Shown one piece after another: positions 31,932 through 40,264 of a DNA stretch of 64,000 nucleotides. The notes beneath the pieces were generated by a model. The model had not been told where the DNA came from. It worked only from the letters and a program-made list of their open reading frames with translations, and made no database searches. The first letter of the stretch is position 1, and each line of letters begins with the position of its first letter. The DNA lies in NCBI RefSeq assembly GCF_032108445.1, contig NZ_CP134876.1, positions 4,154,001 to 4,218,000 of the forward strand, written 5' to 3'. Both the position numbers and the translations under genes were made by a program. The DNA comes from Micromonospora halotolerans. GTDB lineage: Bacteria; Actinomycetota; Actinomycetes; Mycobacteriales; Micromonosporaceae.

Positions 31932-33356
31932 TCAGCAGTCGAAGTACAGGGCGAACTCGTGCGGGGTCGGGCGCAGGCGCACCGGGTCGACCTCGTTGGC
32001 CCGCTTCCACGACACCCAGGTGGAGATGAGGTCCGGGGTGAACACGCCGCCGTCGAGGAGGTAGTCGTGGTCGGCCTCCAGGGCGTCGAGCACCTCCGGC
32101 AGCGAGCCCGGCACCTGCTTGACGTCGCCCCACTCCTCCGGCGGCAGGTCGTACAGGTCCTTGTCGATCGGCGCCGGCGGTTCGGTCTTGTTCTTGATGC
32201 CGTCGAGACCGGCCATCATCATCGCCGAGAACGCCAGGTAGGGGTTGCTGGACGGGTCGGGCACCCGGAACTCGACCCGCTTGGCCTTCGGGTTGCTACC
32301 CGTGACCGGGATGCGGGTGCAGGCGGAGCGGTTGCGCTGCGAGTAGACGAGGTTGACCGGCGCTTCGAAGCCGGGCACGAGCCGCCGGTAGGAGTTGATC
32401 GTGGGGTTGGTGAAGGCCAGCAGCGACGGGGCGTGGTGCAGCAGGCCGCCGATGTACCAGCGGGCGGTGTCGGACAGGCCGGCGTAGCCGGTCTCGTCGT
32501 AGAACAGGGGTTCGCCGTTCAGCCACAGGCTCTGGTGGGTGTGCATGCCGGAGCCGTTGTCGCCGAACAGGGGTTTGGGCATGAAGGTGGCGGTCTTGCC
32601 GTTGGCCCACGCCTCGTTCTTCACGATGTACTTGAACAGCTGCAGCTGGTCGGCGGAGTGCAGCAGGGTGGAGAACCTGTAGTTGATCTCCGATTGGCCG
32701 GCGGTGCCGACCTCGTGGTGCGAACGCTCCACGGTGAAGCCGGTGTCGACCAGGCGGCGCACGATGCTGTCGCGCAGGTCGGCGTAGTGATCCACCGGCG
32801 GGACGGGGAAGTAGCCACCCTTGTACGCGGTCTTGTACCCGCGGTTGCCGCCGGGCTCGTCCCGGCCGGAGTTCCAGGCGCCCTCGATCGAGTCGATGTA
32901 GTAGAACGACTGGTGGGCGGAGGTTTCGTGGCGGATGGAGTCGAAGATGTAGAACTCCGCCTCGGCGCCGAAGTAGGCGGTGTCGGCGATGCCGCTGGCC
33001 GCGAGGAACGCCTCGGCCTTCTTGGCCACGTTGCGCGGGTCCCGCGAGTAGGCCTCGCGGGTGAACGGGTCGTGGATGAAGAAGTTCAACGCGAGGGTCT
33101 TCTGCGCCCGGAACGGGTCGATGAACGCCGACGCGACGTCGGGCAGCAGCAGCATGTCCGACTCGTGGATCGCCTGGAAGCCGCGGATCGACGAACCGTC
33201 GAACGCGAGGCCGTCGGTGAACAGGCTGTCGTCGACGGACTCGACCGGCAGGTTGAAGTGCTGCATCACGCCGGGCAGGTCACAGAAACGTACGTCGACG
33301 AACTTCACGTCCTCGTTGGTGAGGTAGCGCAGCAGTTCCTCGGGATTGGCGAACAC
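31932..33356 (-). CDS. glnA: glutamine synthetase type I
   Basis: The 474-residue enzyme has all class I-beta landmarks. These are [67 protein letters not shown] and [23 protein letters not shown]. The adenylylation site is the tyrosine in [11 protein letters not shown] near residue 406. It makes glutamine from glutamate, ammonia and ATP as a dodecamer. I chose GTG 33356 because AGGAGG lies five bases upstream; the longer frame from 33377 is not needed. A GlnR box lies about 70 bases upstream of the start. Activity should be tuned by GlnE. Confidence 0.98.
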   Translation of the reverse strand: MFANPEELLRYLTNEDVKFVDVRFCDLPGVMQHFNLPVESVDDSLFTDGLAFDGSSIRGFQAIHESDMLLLPDVASAFIDPFRAQKTLALNFFIHDPFTREAYSRDPRNVAKKAEAFLAASGIADTAYFGAEAEFYIFDSIRHETSAHQSFYYIDSIEGAWNSGRDEPGGNRGYKTAYKGGYFPVPPVDHYADLRDSIVRRLVDTGFTVERSHHEVGTAGQSEINYRFSTLLHSADQLQLFKYIVKNEAWANGKTATFMPKPLFGDNGSGMHTHQSLWLNGEPLFYDETGYAGLSDTARWYIGGLLHHAPSLLAFTNPTINSYRRLVPGFEAPVNLVYSQRNRSACTRIPVTGSNPKAKRVEFRVPDPSSNPYLAFSAMMMAGLDGIKNKTEPPAPIDKDLYDLPPEEWGDVKQVPGSLPEVLDALEADHDYLLDGGVFTPDLISTWVSWKRANEVDPVRLRPTPHEFALYFDC

Positions 33357-33426
33357 AGGTCCTCCTGGCGGGTCCACTCCGGTCGCTGTCTTCCTGGCGA
33401 CGCTATGGCCGCGGGGTTGCCCGGCC

Positions 33427-33453
33427 GTGTCTCGTCTGTTTCCGCCGTGTTAC
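33427..33453 (-). promoter_or_regulatory. GlnR box upstream of glnA
   Basis: On the minus strand the site reads GTAAC, six bases, GAAAC, six bases, GACAC. This is the double-site nitrogen box pattern (gTnAC-n6-GaAAC) bound by GlnR in actinobacteria. It begins 71 bases upstream of the glnA start. The rest of the 290-base spacer before the RDD gene shows no gene. Confidence 0.82.
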
Positions 33454-33646
33454 GTCCCTCGCGGAGCGTCATTCCGGCCGCTCAGCCGCGCGGCTCCGAC
33501 GCTCCCGCTGCGCCGGTCTGTCGCCGTCTGCGCGGTTTGGTCCCGTTCCCCGCTGGGCGCCGAACCGCCGTACCGGGCAGTGACCGGCACCCCTGCCCGC
33601 CGCGGCGCTCCCGTCACCGCGCCGGCCGCTGGCTACCCTGGCCGCT

Positions 33647-34057
33647 GTGACCGATACCGCCGCCGTGCCGGTGCCGCCCGCCGCGGACCCGACCTTCACG
33701 CCTCCGAGCCTCGGCCGCCGCTTCGGCGCGCTGCTCGTCGACTGGCTGCTCTGCCTGCTGATTGCCAACATCTTCGCCAACCCGGTCCGGGACGGCTGGG
33801 CCCCGGTCCTGGTGCTGATCCTGGAGTACGGCTTCTTCCTCGGCCTCTTCGCCCAGACCCCCGGCATGTACCTCACCCGGATCCGCTGCCTCTCCTGGGC
33901 CGACGGGGGCCGGATCGGCCTGGTCCGGGCGCTGCTGCGCGGCGTGCTGCTGGCCGTCGTGGTGCCCGCTCTGATCATGGACGAGCACCGGCGCGGCCTG
34001 CACGACCGGCTCACCGGGTCGGTCGTCACCGACGCCCCGCGCGCCGCCCGCCGCTGA
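33647..34057 (+). CDS. RDD-family membrane protein
   Basis: The 136-residue protein has a short proline-rich N-terminus, then the RDD domain: SLGRRFGALLVDWLLCLLI, a second helix pair EYGFFLGLFAQTPGMYLTRIRC, and RALLRGVLLAVVVPALIMDEHRRGLHDRLTGSVV. RDD proteins are small plasma-membrane proteins; some are sodium/proton antiporters, but most are uncharacterised. The start is GTG 33647. It is convergent with the DUF4191 gene across a strong terminator hairpin. The first domain residue pattern GRRFGALLVDW keeps the family's arginine and aspartate. Confidence 0.92.
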   Translation: MTDTAAVPVPPAADPTFTPPSLGRRFGALLVDWLLCLLIANIFANPVRDGWAPVLVLILEYGFFLGLFAQTPGMYLTRIRCLSWADGGRIGLVRALLRGVLLAVVVPALIMDEHRRGLHDRLTGSVVTDAPRAARR

Positions 34058-34074
34058 CCCTGGCCCGCACGACG

Positions 34075-34106
34075 AAGGAGCCGGCCCCGCGCGGGACCGG
34101 CTCCTT
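34075..34106. terminator. bidirectional terminator hairpin
   Basis: AAGGAGCCGG (34075-34084) and CCGGCTCCTT (34097-34106) are perfect inverted arms around a 12-base GC-rich loop. The TT end on the plus strand and AA start on the minus strand suit termination of both the RDD gene and the convergent DUF4191 gene. Confidence 0.8.
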
Positions 34107-34123
34107 CTCGCGTACGACGGGGA

Positions 34124-34813
34124 TCAGCGACCCCGGGTCTGGCGGAACGCGCCCCGCGGCGGCCGCATGTTCTTGGGGATCGCGCCCTTGGGCATCTGCG
34201 GGCGGGCGGTGAGCGCCTTGAGCCGCTTGTCGAGGGCGTTGACGTCCTTCGGGGCGAGGCTGCGGGGCAGCCGCATCAGCGTCATCCGCAGCTTGCGGAT
34301 CGGCAGTTCGCCCTCGCCCTGGCCGATCACGTAGTCGTGCAGCGGCGCCGAGCCGATCACCTTGGCCAGCCGGCGCTTCTCCTGGCCGAGCAGGCCGCGC
34401 ACCCGCTGCGGGTTCCCCTCGGCCAGCAGGATCACCCCCGGCCGCCCGATCACCAGGTGCACCATGTCCATCTGGGTGGTGGAGCTGACCGCCGGCGTGA
34501 CCCGCCAGTCGCCGCGCATGCTCTCCATGATCTGGGCCGCCGCCCCGGGCTGCCCCTCGGCCGCGTTCATCATCGCCTTGTTGGACCGCAGGTTGAGCAC
34601 GATCAGCACGGCGAGCAGGATGAACAGGATGCCGATCGGCAGCCAGATCCAGCCCCAGAGCAGCACCGCCACCACGGTGAGCGCGAGCGGGATCAGCACC
34701 GCCGCCGCGGTCAGCGGCGCGAACCACCGGTCCTGCTTGGCGGTGAACTGGAACACCATCCCGATCTGCTTCAGCCGCTGGCCGAACGAGACCTTCTCCT
34801 GGGGCTTTGCCAT
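34124..34813 (-). CDS. DUF4191-domain membrane protein
   Basis: The 229-residue protein begins KVSFGQRLKQIGMVFQFTAKQDRW and has two membrane helices near residues 37-57 and 60-80. A cytoplasmic domain follows, with VIGRPGVILLAEGNPQRVRGLLGQEKRRLAKVIG near 135 and a basic tail. This is the actinobacterial DUF4191 family, usually encoded between lipA and glnA, as it is here. Its biochemical role is unknown. The 170-base spacer upstream separates it from the small protein gene at 35026. Confidence 0.92.
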   Translation of the reverse strand: MAKPQEKVSFGQRLKQIGMVFQFTAKQDRWFAPLTAAAVLIPLALTVVAVLLWGWIWLPIGILFILLAVLIVLNLRSNKAMMNAAEGQPGAAAQIMESMRGDWRVTPAVSSTTQMDMVHLVIGRPGVILLAEGNPQRVRGLLGQEKRRLAKVIGSAPLHDYVIGQGEGELPIRKLRMTLMRLPRSLAPKDVNALDKRLKALTARPQMPKGAIPKNMRPPRGAFRQTRGR

Positions 34814-35025
34814 GGTGCAGAGTCTAGTGGTCGCCGCGCAGCCGGTTGATCCGTGGCCGCCCCTCCGCCGCGGCTGAGTACCTTACGTCGCGGCCGGGCC
34901 GCTGAGGCCCCCGGGTAAGGAGGGGGAACGGCCGAAGATCAGGCAGCGCACCCATGCCCCGGGGGCACCTTCGCGCGGAAAGTCAGTGTCGACAGCGACA
35001 GACACCGCACGACAGGAGAACCGAG

Positions 35026-35196
35026 ATGTTCGGCAACGACGCAGACCTGCTCCTCAGCATCCACCGCAGCCACGCCTCCGAGCTGCAGGCCGACGCGGCC
35101 CGTGACCGGCTCGCCCGGTCCCTGCCCCGCCGCCACCCGCGCGGCTGGCTGGGCCGCCGGCAGCACGCCGCCCGCGTCTCCGACGCCCGCCGGTGA
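35026..35196 (+). CDS. 56-residue basic protein
   Basis: The product MFGNDADLLLSIHRSHASEL... is a helical, strongly basic protein rich in arginine and histidine in its second half (LARSLPRRHPRGWLGRRQHAARV). The ATG has GACAGGAGAACCGAG upstream, a good ribosome-binding site, and codon third positions are strongly GC. Its leader (about 34900-35020) can form a 9-bp GCCCCCGGG/CCCGGGGGC stem. It ends before a 14-bp perfect hairpin and then the LuxR gene. I do not recognise a function; the size and charge suggest a nucleic-acid or membrane-interacting peptide. Confidence 0.65.
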   Translation: MFGNDADLLLSIHRSHASELQADAARDRLARSLPRRHPRGWLGRRQHAARVSDARR

Positions 35197-35307
35197 CCGC
35201 CCCGGCGCTGCCGGCGCACCCGAGCGCCGCAGCCGGGGCGGGCTCCACGGACGCTGGTCCGGCCGTCCCGGACCGGGGTGGTGCGGCCGGGTCGGGTTCC
35301 AGGCCCG

Positions 35308-35340
35308 CCGGTCCGGCCGCCACGGGGGCGGCCGGACCGG
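35308..35340 (+). terminator. perfect 14-bp hairpin between the small gene and the LuxR gene
   Basis: CCGGTCCGGCCGCC (35308-35321) and GGCGGCCGGACCGG (35327-35340) are exact reverse complements around a five-base loop. There is no T-run. It probably ends or attenuates transcription of the 56-residue gene. It also argues that the LuxR frame really starts downstream, at 35388 or 35400. Confidence 0.65.
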
Positions 35341-35387
35341 CGGGGAACCGGCCGGTCGGCCGGGACGGCGCCGGCGTACGCCGTGGC

Positions 35388-38366
35388 ATGCTCGACGGCG
35401 TGACCCCACGCGCCGCCAGCACCGTCCTCGTCGGCCGCCAGTCCGAGCTGACCGGGCTGCGCGAGGCGCTCGGCCGGGCCCGGGCCGGGGACCCGGCGAC
35501 CGTCCTGGTGGGCGGGGAGGCCGGGGTCGGCAAGACCCGGCTGCTGGAGGAGTTCGGGGCGCACGCCACCGCGACCGGGGCGCGGCTGCTCATCGGCCAG
35601 TGCCTGGAGCTCGGCGAGGCCGGCCTGCCCTTCGCGCCGTTCGCCGCCGCGCTGCGCGACGTGCTGCGCCACGACGGCCCGGCCGCCTTCGCCGGCTACG
35701 AGGCCGAGTTCGCCCGGCTGCTGCCCGAGCTGGCCCGGGTGCCGGCCGGGGCCGCCGCGCCGATCGGCCTGCCCGTCTCCGACACCCCGCGCGGCTACCT
35801 GTTCGACCTGGTCGCCGACCTGTTCCGGCGGCTCGCCGAGGAGCGGCCGCTGGTGCTGCTCATCGAGGACCTGCACTGGGCCGACCGGTCCACCCGGGAC
35901 CTGATCGACTTCCTGGTCCGGGCCGCCCGGTCCACCCGCCTGCTGCTGGTCTGCACCTACCGCACCGACGAGCTGCACCGCGGCCACCCGCTGCGCCCCT
36001 TCCTCGCCGAGCTGGACCGGGCCCGGGGCGTGAGCCGGGTCGAGGTGGGCCGGCTGGACCGGGACGGCACGGCCGCCGTCCTCGCCGACCTGCTCGGCGT
36101 CGAGCCGGCGCCCCGCGCCGTGGACGACGTGCACGGGCGTACCCAGGGCAATCCGTTCTTCATCGAGGAGCTGGCCGCGGCCGGTGACCCGGTCGGCTGC
36201 GCGGTGCTCCCGGAGACGCTGCGCGACCTGCTGCTGGCCCGGGTGGACCGGCTGCCCGAGCCGGCCCAGCGGGTGCTGCGGATCGCCGCCGCCGGTGGCA
36301 CCCGCTTCGCCCACCAGCTCCTCGCCGAGGTGGCCGGCCTGCCCGAGAACGAGCTGGAGGACGCGCTGCGCGCGGCCGTGGCCGGCCAGCTCGTGGTGGC
36401 CGACCCGGACGGCGACTACGAGTTCCGGCACGCGCTGGTGCGCGAGGCCGTCCACGACGACCTGCTCCCCGGCGAGCACGCCCGGCTGCACGCCCGGTAC
36501 GCCGCCGCCATCGAGGCGCAGCCGCACCTGGTGGCCGCCGGCCGCGCCCCGGCCGAGATCGCCCACCACTGGTACGCGGCACACGACCACCCGCGCGCGC
36601 TGATCGCCGCCCGGGAGGCCGCCGGCGCGGCGGGCGACCGGTACGCGTACGCGGAGCAGAGCCGGCTGCTGGAACGGGTCCTCGAACTGTGGGAGCTGGT
36701 GCCCGACGCCGCCGACCGGCTCGGGATGGACCACCTGCGGGTGCTGGAGGAGACCCTGGCGGCGGCCACCACGGCCGGCGACTACAGCCGGGCGCTCACC
36801 CTGACCCGGGCCGCGCTGGCCGAGGTGGACACCGCCGCCGAGCCGCTGCGCGCCGCCCACCTGCTGCACCGGCGTGGCCGGCTGCTCGCCCTGCTCGGCA
36901 AGAGCGACGGCACCGCCGAGGTGCGCGAGGCGTACCGGCTGGCGGGCGGGCTGGCGGACGCGCCGGAGCGGGTGCGGCTGCTCGCCGACATCGCCGCCCA
37001 CCTGGTCAAGATCGACCCCGCGCAGGCCGCCTCGGTGGCCGACGAGGCGATGGCCGCGGCCGAGGCGATCGGCGAGGACGTGGCCCTGCTGCCCACCCGG
37101 ATCGCCCTGCTCTGCCGCACCGACAAGGCCCCCGACCTGGGGCTGGCCGAGCTGCGCCGGGCCGAGGCCCTCGCCCGGGCCACCGGCAACGCGCCGGCGC
37201 TGGTCAGCGCGCTGGTGTACCTCTCCGACGTGCTCTACGAGCTGGGCCGGTACGCCGAGAGCGAGGAGGCCGCCGCGGCCGGCGTGAGCGAGGCGCGGCG
37301 GGTGGGGATCAGCCGCTCCACCGGGGCGTACCTGCTGTCGAACCGGGCCGAGGCGCTGCTCGCGCTGGGCCGCTGGGACGAGGCCGACGCGGCCTGCGCC
37401 GAGGCGGCCCGGATCGACCCGCCGGGCGTCTCCGGGCTGCACTGGCTCCAGCTCCGGGCCGGGCTGCGGCTGGCCCGCGCGCATCCCGCCGCCGACGAGG
37501 TGGTCGGCCGGGCGCTGGCCTTCCTGGCCCGGCCGTACCTGTGGCCGAACCACCGGCTGCCGCTGCACGAACTGCGGGTCGAGGCCGCCCTGGCGGCGGA
37601 CGACAAGGTGGCCGCGCTCGCCGCGAGCCGGGCCGCCCTGGCCGACGAGCGCCTGGTCGACCTGCCGCGGGAGGGCTGGCCGGTGCTCAGCGCGGTGGCC
37701 CGCGCCGCGGCGCTCGTCGGCGACGCCGAGCTGGCCGCCGAGGCGGCCGCGGTGGCCGCCGTGCTGCCCGCCCGCTTTCCGGCGGAGCAGGCGCACGCCG
37801 CCCAGGTCACCGCGATCCTCACCGGCGTCACCCCCGCCACCGACGGCGGTGCCGGAACGCCCCTCGCTCCGGCGGAGCGGCCGGTTGGGGCGCTGCCGGC
37901 CTGGCGGGCGGCGGTGGCGGAGTGGCGGGCGGTGGGGCAGCCGTACCCGCTGGGCCGGGCGCTGCTCGCGCTGGCCGAGGCGGCCGCGGCGGCCGGCGAG
38001 CGGGACGAGGTGGCCGCCGCCGTCCGCGAGGCCGCGGACATCGCCACCGCGCTCGGCGCCGCCCCGCTGGGGGAGCAGGCCGCCACCCTGGCCCGGCGGG
38101 TCGGGCTGCGTGGCGCCGGCCGGCCCGGCCCGGACCTGCTGACCAGCCGGGAGCAGGAGGTGCTCCGGCTGGTCGCCGAGGGGCACAGCAACAGCCGGAT
38201 CGCCGAGCGACTCTTCATCTCGCCGAAGACGGCGAGCGTGCACGTGTCCCGGATCATCGCGAAGCTGGACGTGACCAACCGGGTGGAGGCCGCCGCGCTG
38301 GCCCACCGCCTCGGGCTGCTCGACCCGGCGCCACCCGTCACGCCGGCTCAGCGGCGGGGCAGGTAG
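35388..38366 (+). CDS. large ATPase LuxR-family regulator (LAL type)
   Basis: The 992-residue protein begins with an AAA-type ATPase. VLVGRQSELTGLREAL is at residues 11-26, Walker A is GGEAGVGKTR near 45, and Walker B with sensor is LVLLIEDLHWADRS near 158. A long helical TPR-like middle follows. The C-terminus is a LuxR HTH (LTSREQEVLRLVAEGHSNSRIAERLFISPKTASVHVSRIIAKL). LAL regulators bind ATP and inducers and activate sugar or secondary-metabolite genes. The frame is open from GTG 35193, but that extension is low-complexity and crosses a hairpin, so I start at ATG 35388; GTG 35400 is equally possible. The 3' end overlaps the convergent gene by 19 bases. Confidence 0.9.
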   Translation: MLDGVTPRAASTVLVGRQSELTGLREALGRARAGDPATVLVGGEAGVGKTRLLEEFGAHATATGARLLIGQCLELGEAGLPFAPFAAALRDVLRHDGPAAFAGYEAEFARLLPELARVPAGAAAPIGLPVSDTPRGYLFDLVADLFRRLAEERPLVLLIEDLHWADRSTRDLIDFLVRAARSTRLLLVCTYRTDELHRGHPLRPFLAELDRARGVSRVEVGRLDRDGTAAVLADLLGVEPAPRAVDDVHGRTQGNPFFIEELAAAGDPVGCAVLPETLRDLLLARVDRLPEPAQRVLRIAAAGGTRFAHQLLAEVAGLPENELEDALRAAVAGQLVVADPDGDYEFRHALVREAVHDDLLPGEHARLHARYAAAIEAQPHLVAAGRAPAEIAHHWYAAHDHPRALIAAREAAGAAGDRYAYAEQSRLLERVLELWELVPDAADRLGMDHLRVLEETLAAATTAGDYSRALTLTRAALAEVDTAAEPLRAAHLLHRRGRLLALLGKSDGTAEVREAYRLAGGLADAPERVRLLADIAAHLVKIDPAQAASVADEAMAAAEAIGEDVALLPTRIALLCRTDKAPDLGLAELRRAEALARATGNAPALVSALVYLSDVLYELGRYAESEEAAAAGVSEARRVGISRSTGAYLLSNRAEALLALGRWDEADAACAEAARIDPPGVSGLHWLQLRAGLRLARAHPAADEVVGRALAFLARPYLWPNHRLPLHELRVEAALAADDKVAALAASRAALADERLVDLPREGWPVLSAVARAAALVGDAELAAEAAAVAAVLPARFPAEQAHAAQVTAILTGVTPATDGGAGTPLAPAERPVGALPAWRAAVAEWRAVGQPYPLGRALLALAEAAAAAGERDEVAAAVREAADIATALGAAPLGEQAATLARRVGLRGAGRPGPDLLTSREQEVLRLVAEGHSNSRIAERLFISPKTASVHVSRIIAKLDVTNRVEAAALAHRLGLLDPAPPVTPAQRRGR

Positions 38367-40216
38367 ATCCGCCAGCCCGGGACGTCGACCACCCTGAGCC
38401 CGCCCGGGCCGGGTCCGAGTCGCCCGTCCAGCCGGGCGGCCAGCGGCGACCCGGCCGGGGCCACCCAGGCCGCGTCCGGGTCGGCGCCCACCGCCCGCCG
38501 GTATCCGGGCAGCCGGTCGAACCCGGGGCGTAGTTCGTCGTCGACCACCGCGCAGCGCACCTCCTCGCCGCTGGCGAAAGCGAGCCGGTTGCAGGTCCAG
38601 TAGCCGGCGCGGACGTGGCGCAGGTTCAGGTCGCCGAGGGCGTCGACGAGTATGCGGTGCCGGTCGGCCTCCCCGTGGGTGGCCGGCACGGTCCCGACCG
38701 CGCCCGTTGTGGCGACCGCCCCGGTGCCCAGCATCCCCGCCAGCACGGCGACCGCCGCCACCCCGGCCGCCCGGATCCGCTTCCGGCCGCCCGCAGCCCG
38801 ACTGATCGACTCCGGCTCGCCGATGTGGCGGTATCCAGGCCGGTCGGATCCCGCCAGCTCGCCGAGGTGGTGGCCGGCCGGGTCGAATTTCGCCACCTCG
38901 CCGGGGTGGTGGGGCGGCCCGGCCGGTCGGGGCCACAGGCCGGCCCGGCGGGCGGCGGACCAGAGGGGCCAGAGCAGGGCGGGCGTGGCGACCGCGAGGA
39001 CCGAGAGGTAACGGGCGCTCTCCATCGGGGCCCGCCCGGCCGCGTTGCTCATCGCATAGGCCGCCAGCACCGCCGCGGCTCCCGCGAGCAGGGCGAGGCG
39101 GACCCCAGCCGACACCCGCTGGCCCGCCTCGCCAGCGGAGTCGTCACCAGATCTTGGAGAGTTGTCGTTCGCAGGGAACCGGAACTCTCCAAGATCCGCG
39201 GGCGACGCGGCTCGGCGGAGCGTGCGCCAGGCGGTGATCGCCGCGAGCAGCAGCAGGACGAGGAACGTCGGCGCCCACCAGAGTTGCCACCCGGCACAGC
39301 GGCCGGGGGAGCAGAAGCCCATGGCCAGCGGCGGCCCGAGCACCAGCCCGCCGTGCAGGCGCTCGCCCAAGCTCGCCGCCGCATCGGCGCCGCTGGCGGT
39401 CAGGACGGCGGCGAGCGGGTTGCGGCCGTGCCGGAGGCTGTCCACCAGCATCGGCGCCGCGCCCAGCAGCAGGCCCCCGGCCAGGGCCGCCCCGGCCCGC
39501 CCGACCAGATCCCGCCGGCGCCACCCCACCAGCACCGCGCCGAGCGCCAGCACGAACGGCAGGATCAGCGGGTCGACCCAGAGCAGCAACCCGGAGACAA
39601 ACCCCCAGGACGCCCAGCGCGGCAGGCCCGCCGCGGGCCCGCCCGCGGCCGCCCGGCGGGAAAGCCCTCGCGAGCCGCCGGCGCACAACCCCACGGTGAG
39701 CAGCGCCAGCGCCGCCGCGGCCGGGTTCAGCTCCGGGTAGCCGCCGCCGGCGATGAGCTGGTTCTTGAGCACCCGGTCGGAGCCGAGCGCGAGCACGGCG
39801 ACGACCAGCAGGGCGTACCAGCGGTCGCCGCCGAGCCGGCGGGCGAGCCGCCAGGACAGGGCGAGGAAGAGGGCGTAGAGCGCCAGGGTGGGCAGGCGCA
39901 GGGCGAGCACCGACGGCCCGGCCAGGGCGATCAGCGGCGCGGCCAGGTACGCCTCCAGGGTGCCCATGTACGCCTGGCCGTAGAACCAGACCGGGAAGTC
40001 CGCGCCGCGGGCGATGTGCAGGGCGGCCAGCCCCATGGTCGCCTCGTCGCTGTTGGTGGGCGGCGCGTCGGCGAGCAGCAGCGCCAGCCGGTAGCCGACC
40101 CCGGCCAGCCCGACCAGCAGGGCGAGCAGGACCGGCAGCCGGGGACGCCGGGGCGCGCGCGGGCGGGTGGCCTCGCGCGGCTCCTGGCGTACCCCGGCGG
40201 TCATCCCTGCGATCAT
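38348..40216 (-). CDS. GT-C-type glycosyltransferase-like membrane protein with in-frame repeats
   Basis: The 622-residue protein has about ten membrane helices. Helix one is followed by an extracytoplasmic loop with the acidic motif PPTNSDEATMGLAALHIARGADFPVWFYGQAYMGTLEAYL, typical of polyprenyl-phosphate-sugar-using GT-C enzymes. The acceptor is unknown. Two polar loops look inserted: one near residues 341-357 encoded by a 47-base palindromic repeat, and one near 430-470 (HHPGEVAKFDPAGHHLGELAGSD) encoded by three 39-base repeats. Both keep the frame open. The C-terminus is a soluble domain (LNLRHVRAGYWTCNRLAFASGEEVRCAVVDDELRPG). The start may be ATG 40216 or 40204. Confidence 0.85.
   Translation of the reverse strand: MIAGMTAGVRQEPREATRPRAPRRPRLPVLLALLVGLAGVGYRLALLLADAPPTNSDEATMGLAALHIARGADFPVWFYGQAYMGTLEAYLAAPLIALAGPSVLALRLPTLALYALFLALSWRLARRLGGDRWYALLVVAVLALGSDRVLKNQLIAGGGYPELNPAAAALALLTVGLCAGGSRGLSRRAAAGGPAAGLPRWASWGFVSGLLLWVDPLILPFVLALGAVLVGWRRRDLVGRAGAALAGGLLLGAAPMLVDSLRHGRNPLAAVLTASGADAAASLGERLHGGLVLGPPLAMGFCSPGRCAGWQLWWAPTFLVLLLLAAITAWRTLRRAASPADLGEFRFPANDNSPRSGDDSAGEAGQRVSAGVRLALLAGAAAVLAAYAMSNAAGRAPMESARYLSVLAVATPALLWPLWSAARRAGLWPRPAGPPHHPGEVAKFDPAGHHLGELAGSDRPGYRHIGEPESISRAAGGRKRIRAAGVAAVAVLAGMLGTGAVATTGAVGTVPATHGEADRHRILVDALGDLNLRHVRAGYWTCNRLAFASGEEVRCAVVDDELRPGFDRLPGYRRAVGADPDAAWVAPAGSPLAARLDGRLGPGPGGLRVVDVPGWRIYLPRR
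38814..38930. repeat. three tandem 39-bp repeats inside a coding sequence
   Basis: Units at 38814, 38853 and 38892 share the core CTCGCCG(A/G)(T/G)GTGG and a GG(C/T)CGG...GGTCG tail. Because 39 is a multiple of three, the array adds 13 residues per unit without breaking the frame of the GT-C gene. Confidence 0.7.
39150..39196. repeat. palindromic repeat inserted in frame in the GT-C gene
   Basis: GATCTTGGAGAGTT (39150-39163) and AACTCTCCAAGATC (39183-39196) are perfect 14-bp inverted arms with a 19-base loop. The base composition is lower in GC than its surroundings. Read on the minus strand it encodes a polar stretch LGEFRFPANDNSPRSG between membrane helices, unlike the protein around it. 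It looks like a mobile REP-like palindrome. Confidence 0.75.
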
Positions 40217-40264
40217 GGCATCCGGCGGGTGGCCGGCGGTGGGTGACGCGGCGGACGGCCGGCC

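Noticed and set aside
35193..35387. N-terminal extension of the LuxR protein from GTG 35193
   Set aside because: The segment is Ala/Gly/Pro-rich, includes a perfect 14-bp hairpin and lacks a ribosome-binding site, so it is more likely spacer DNA; it cannot be excluded fully.
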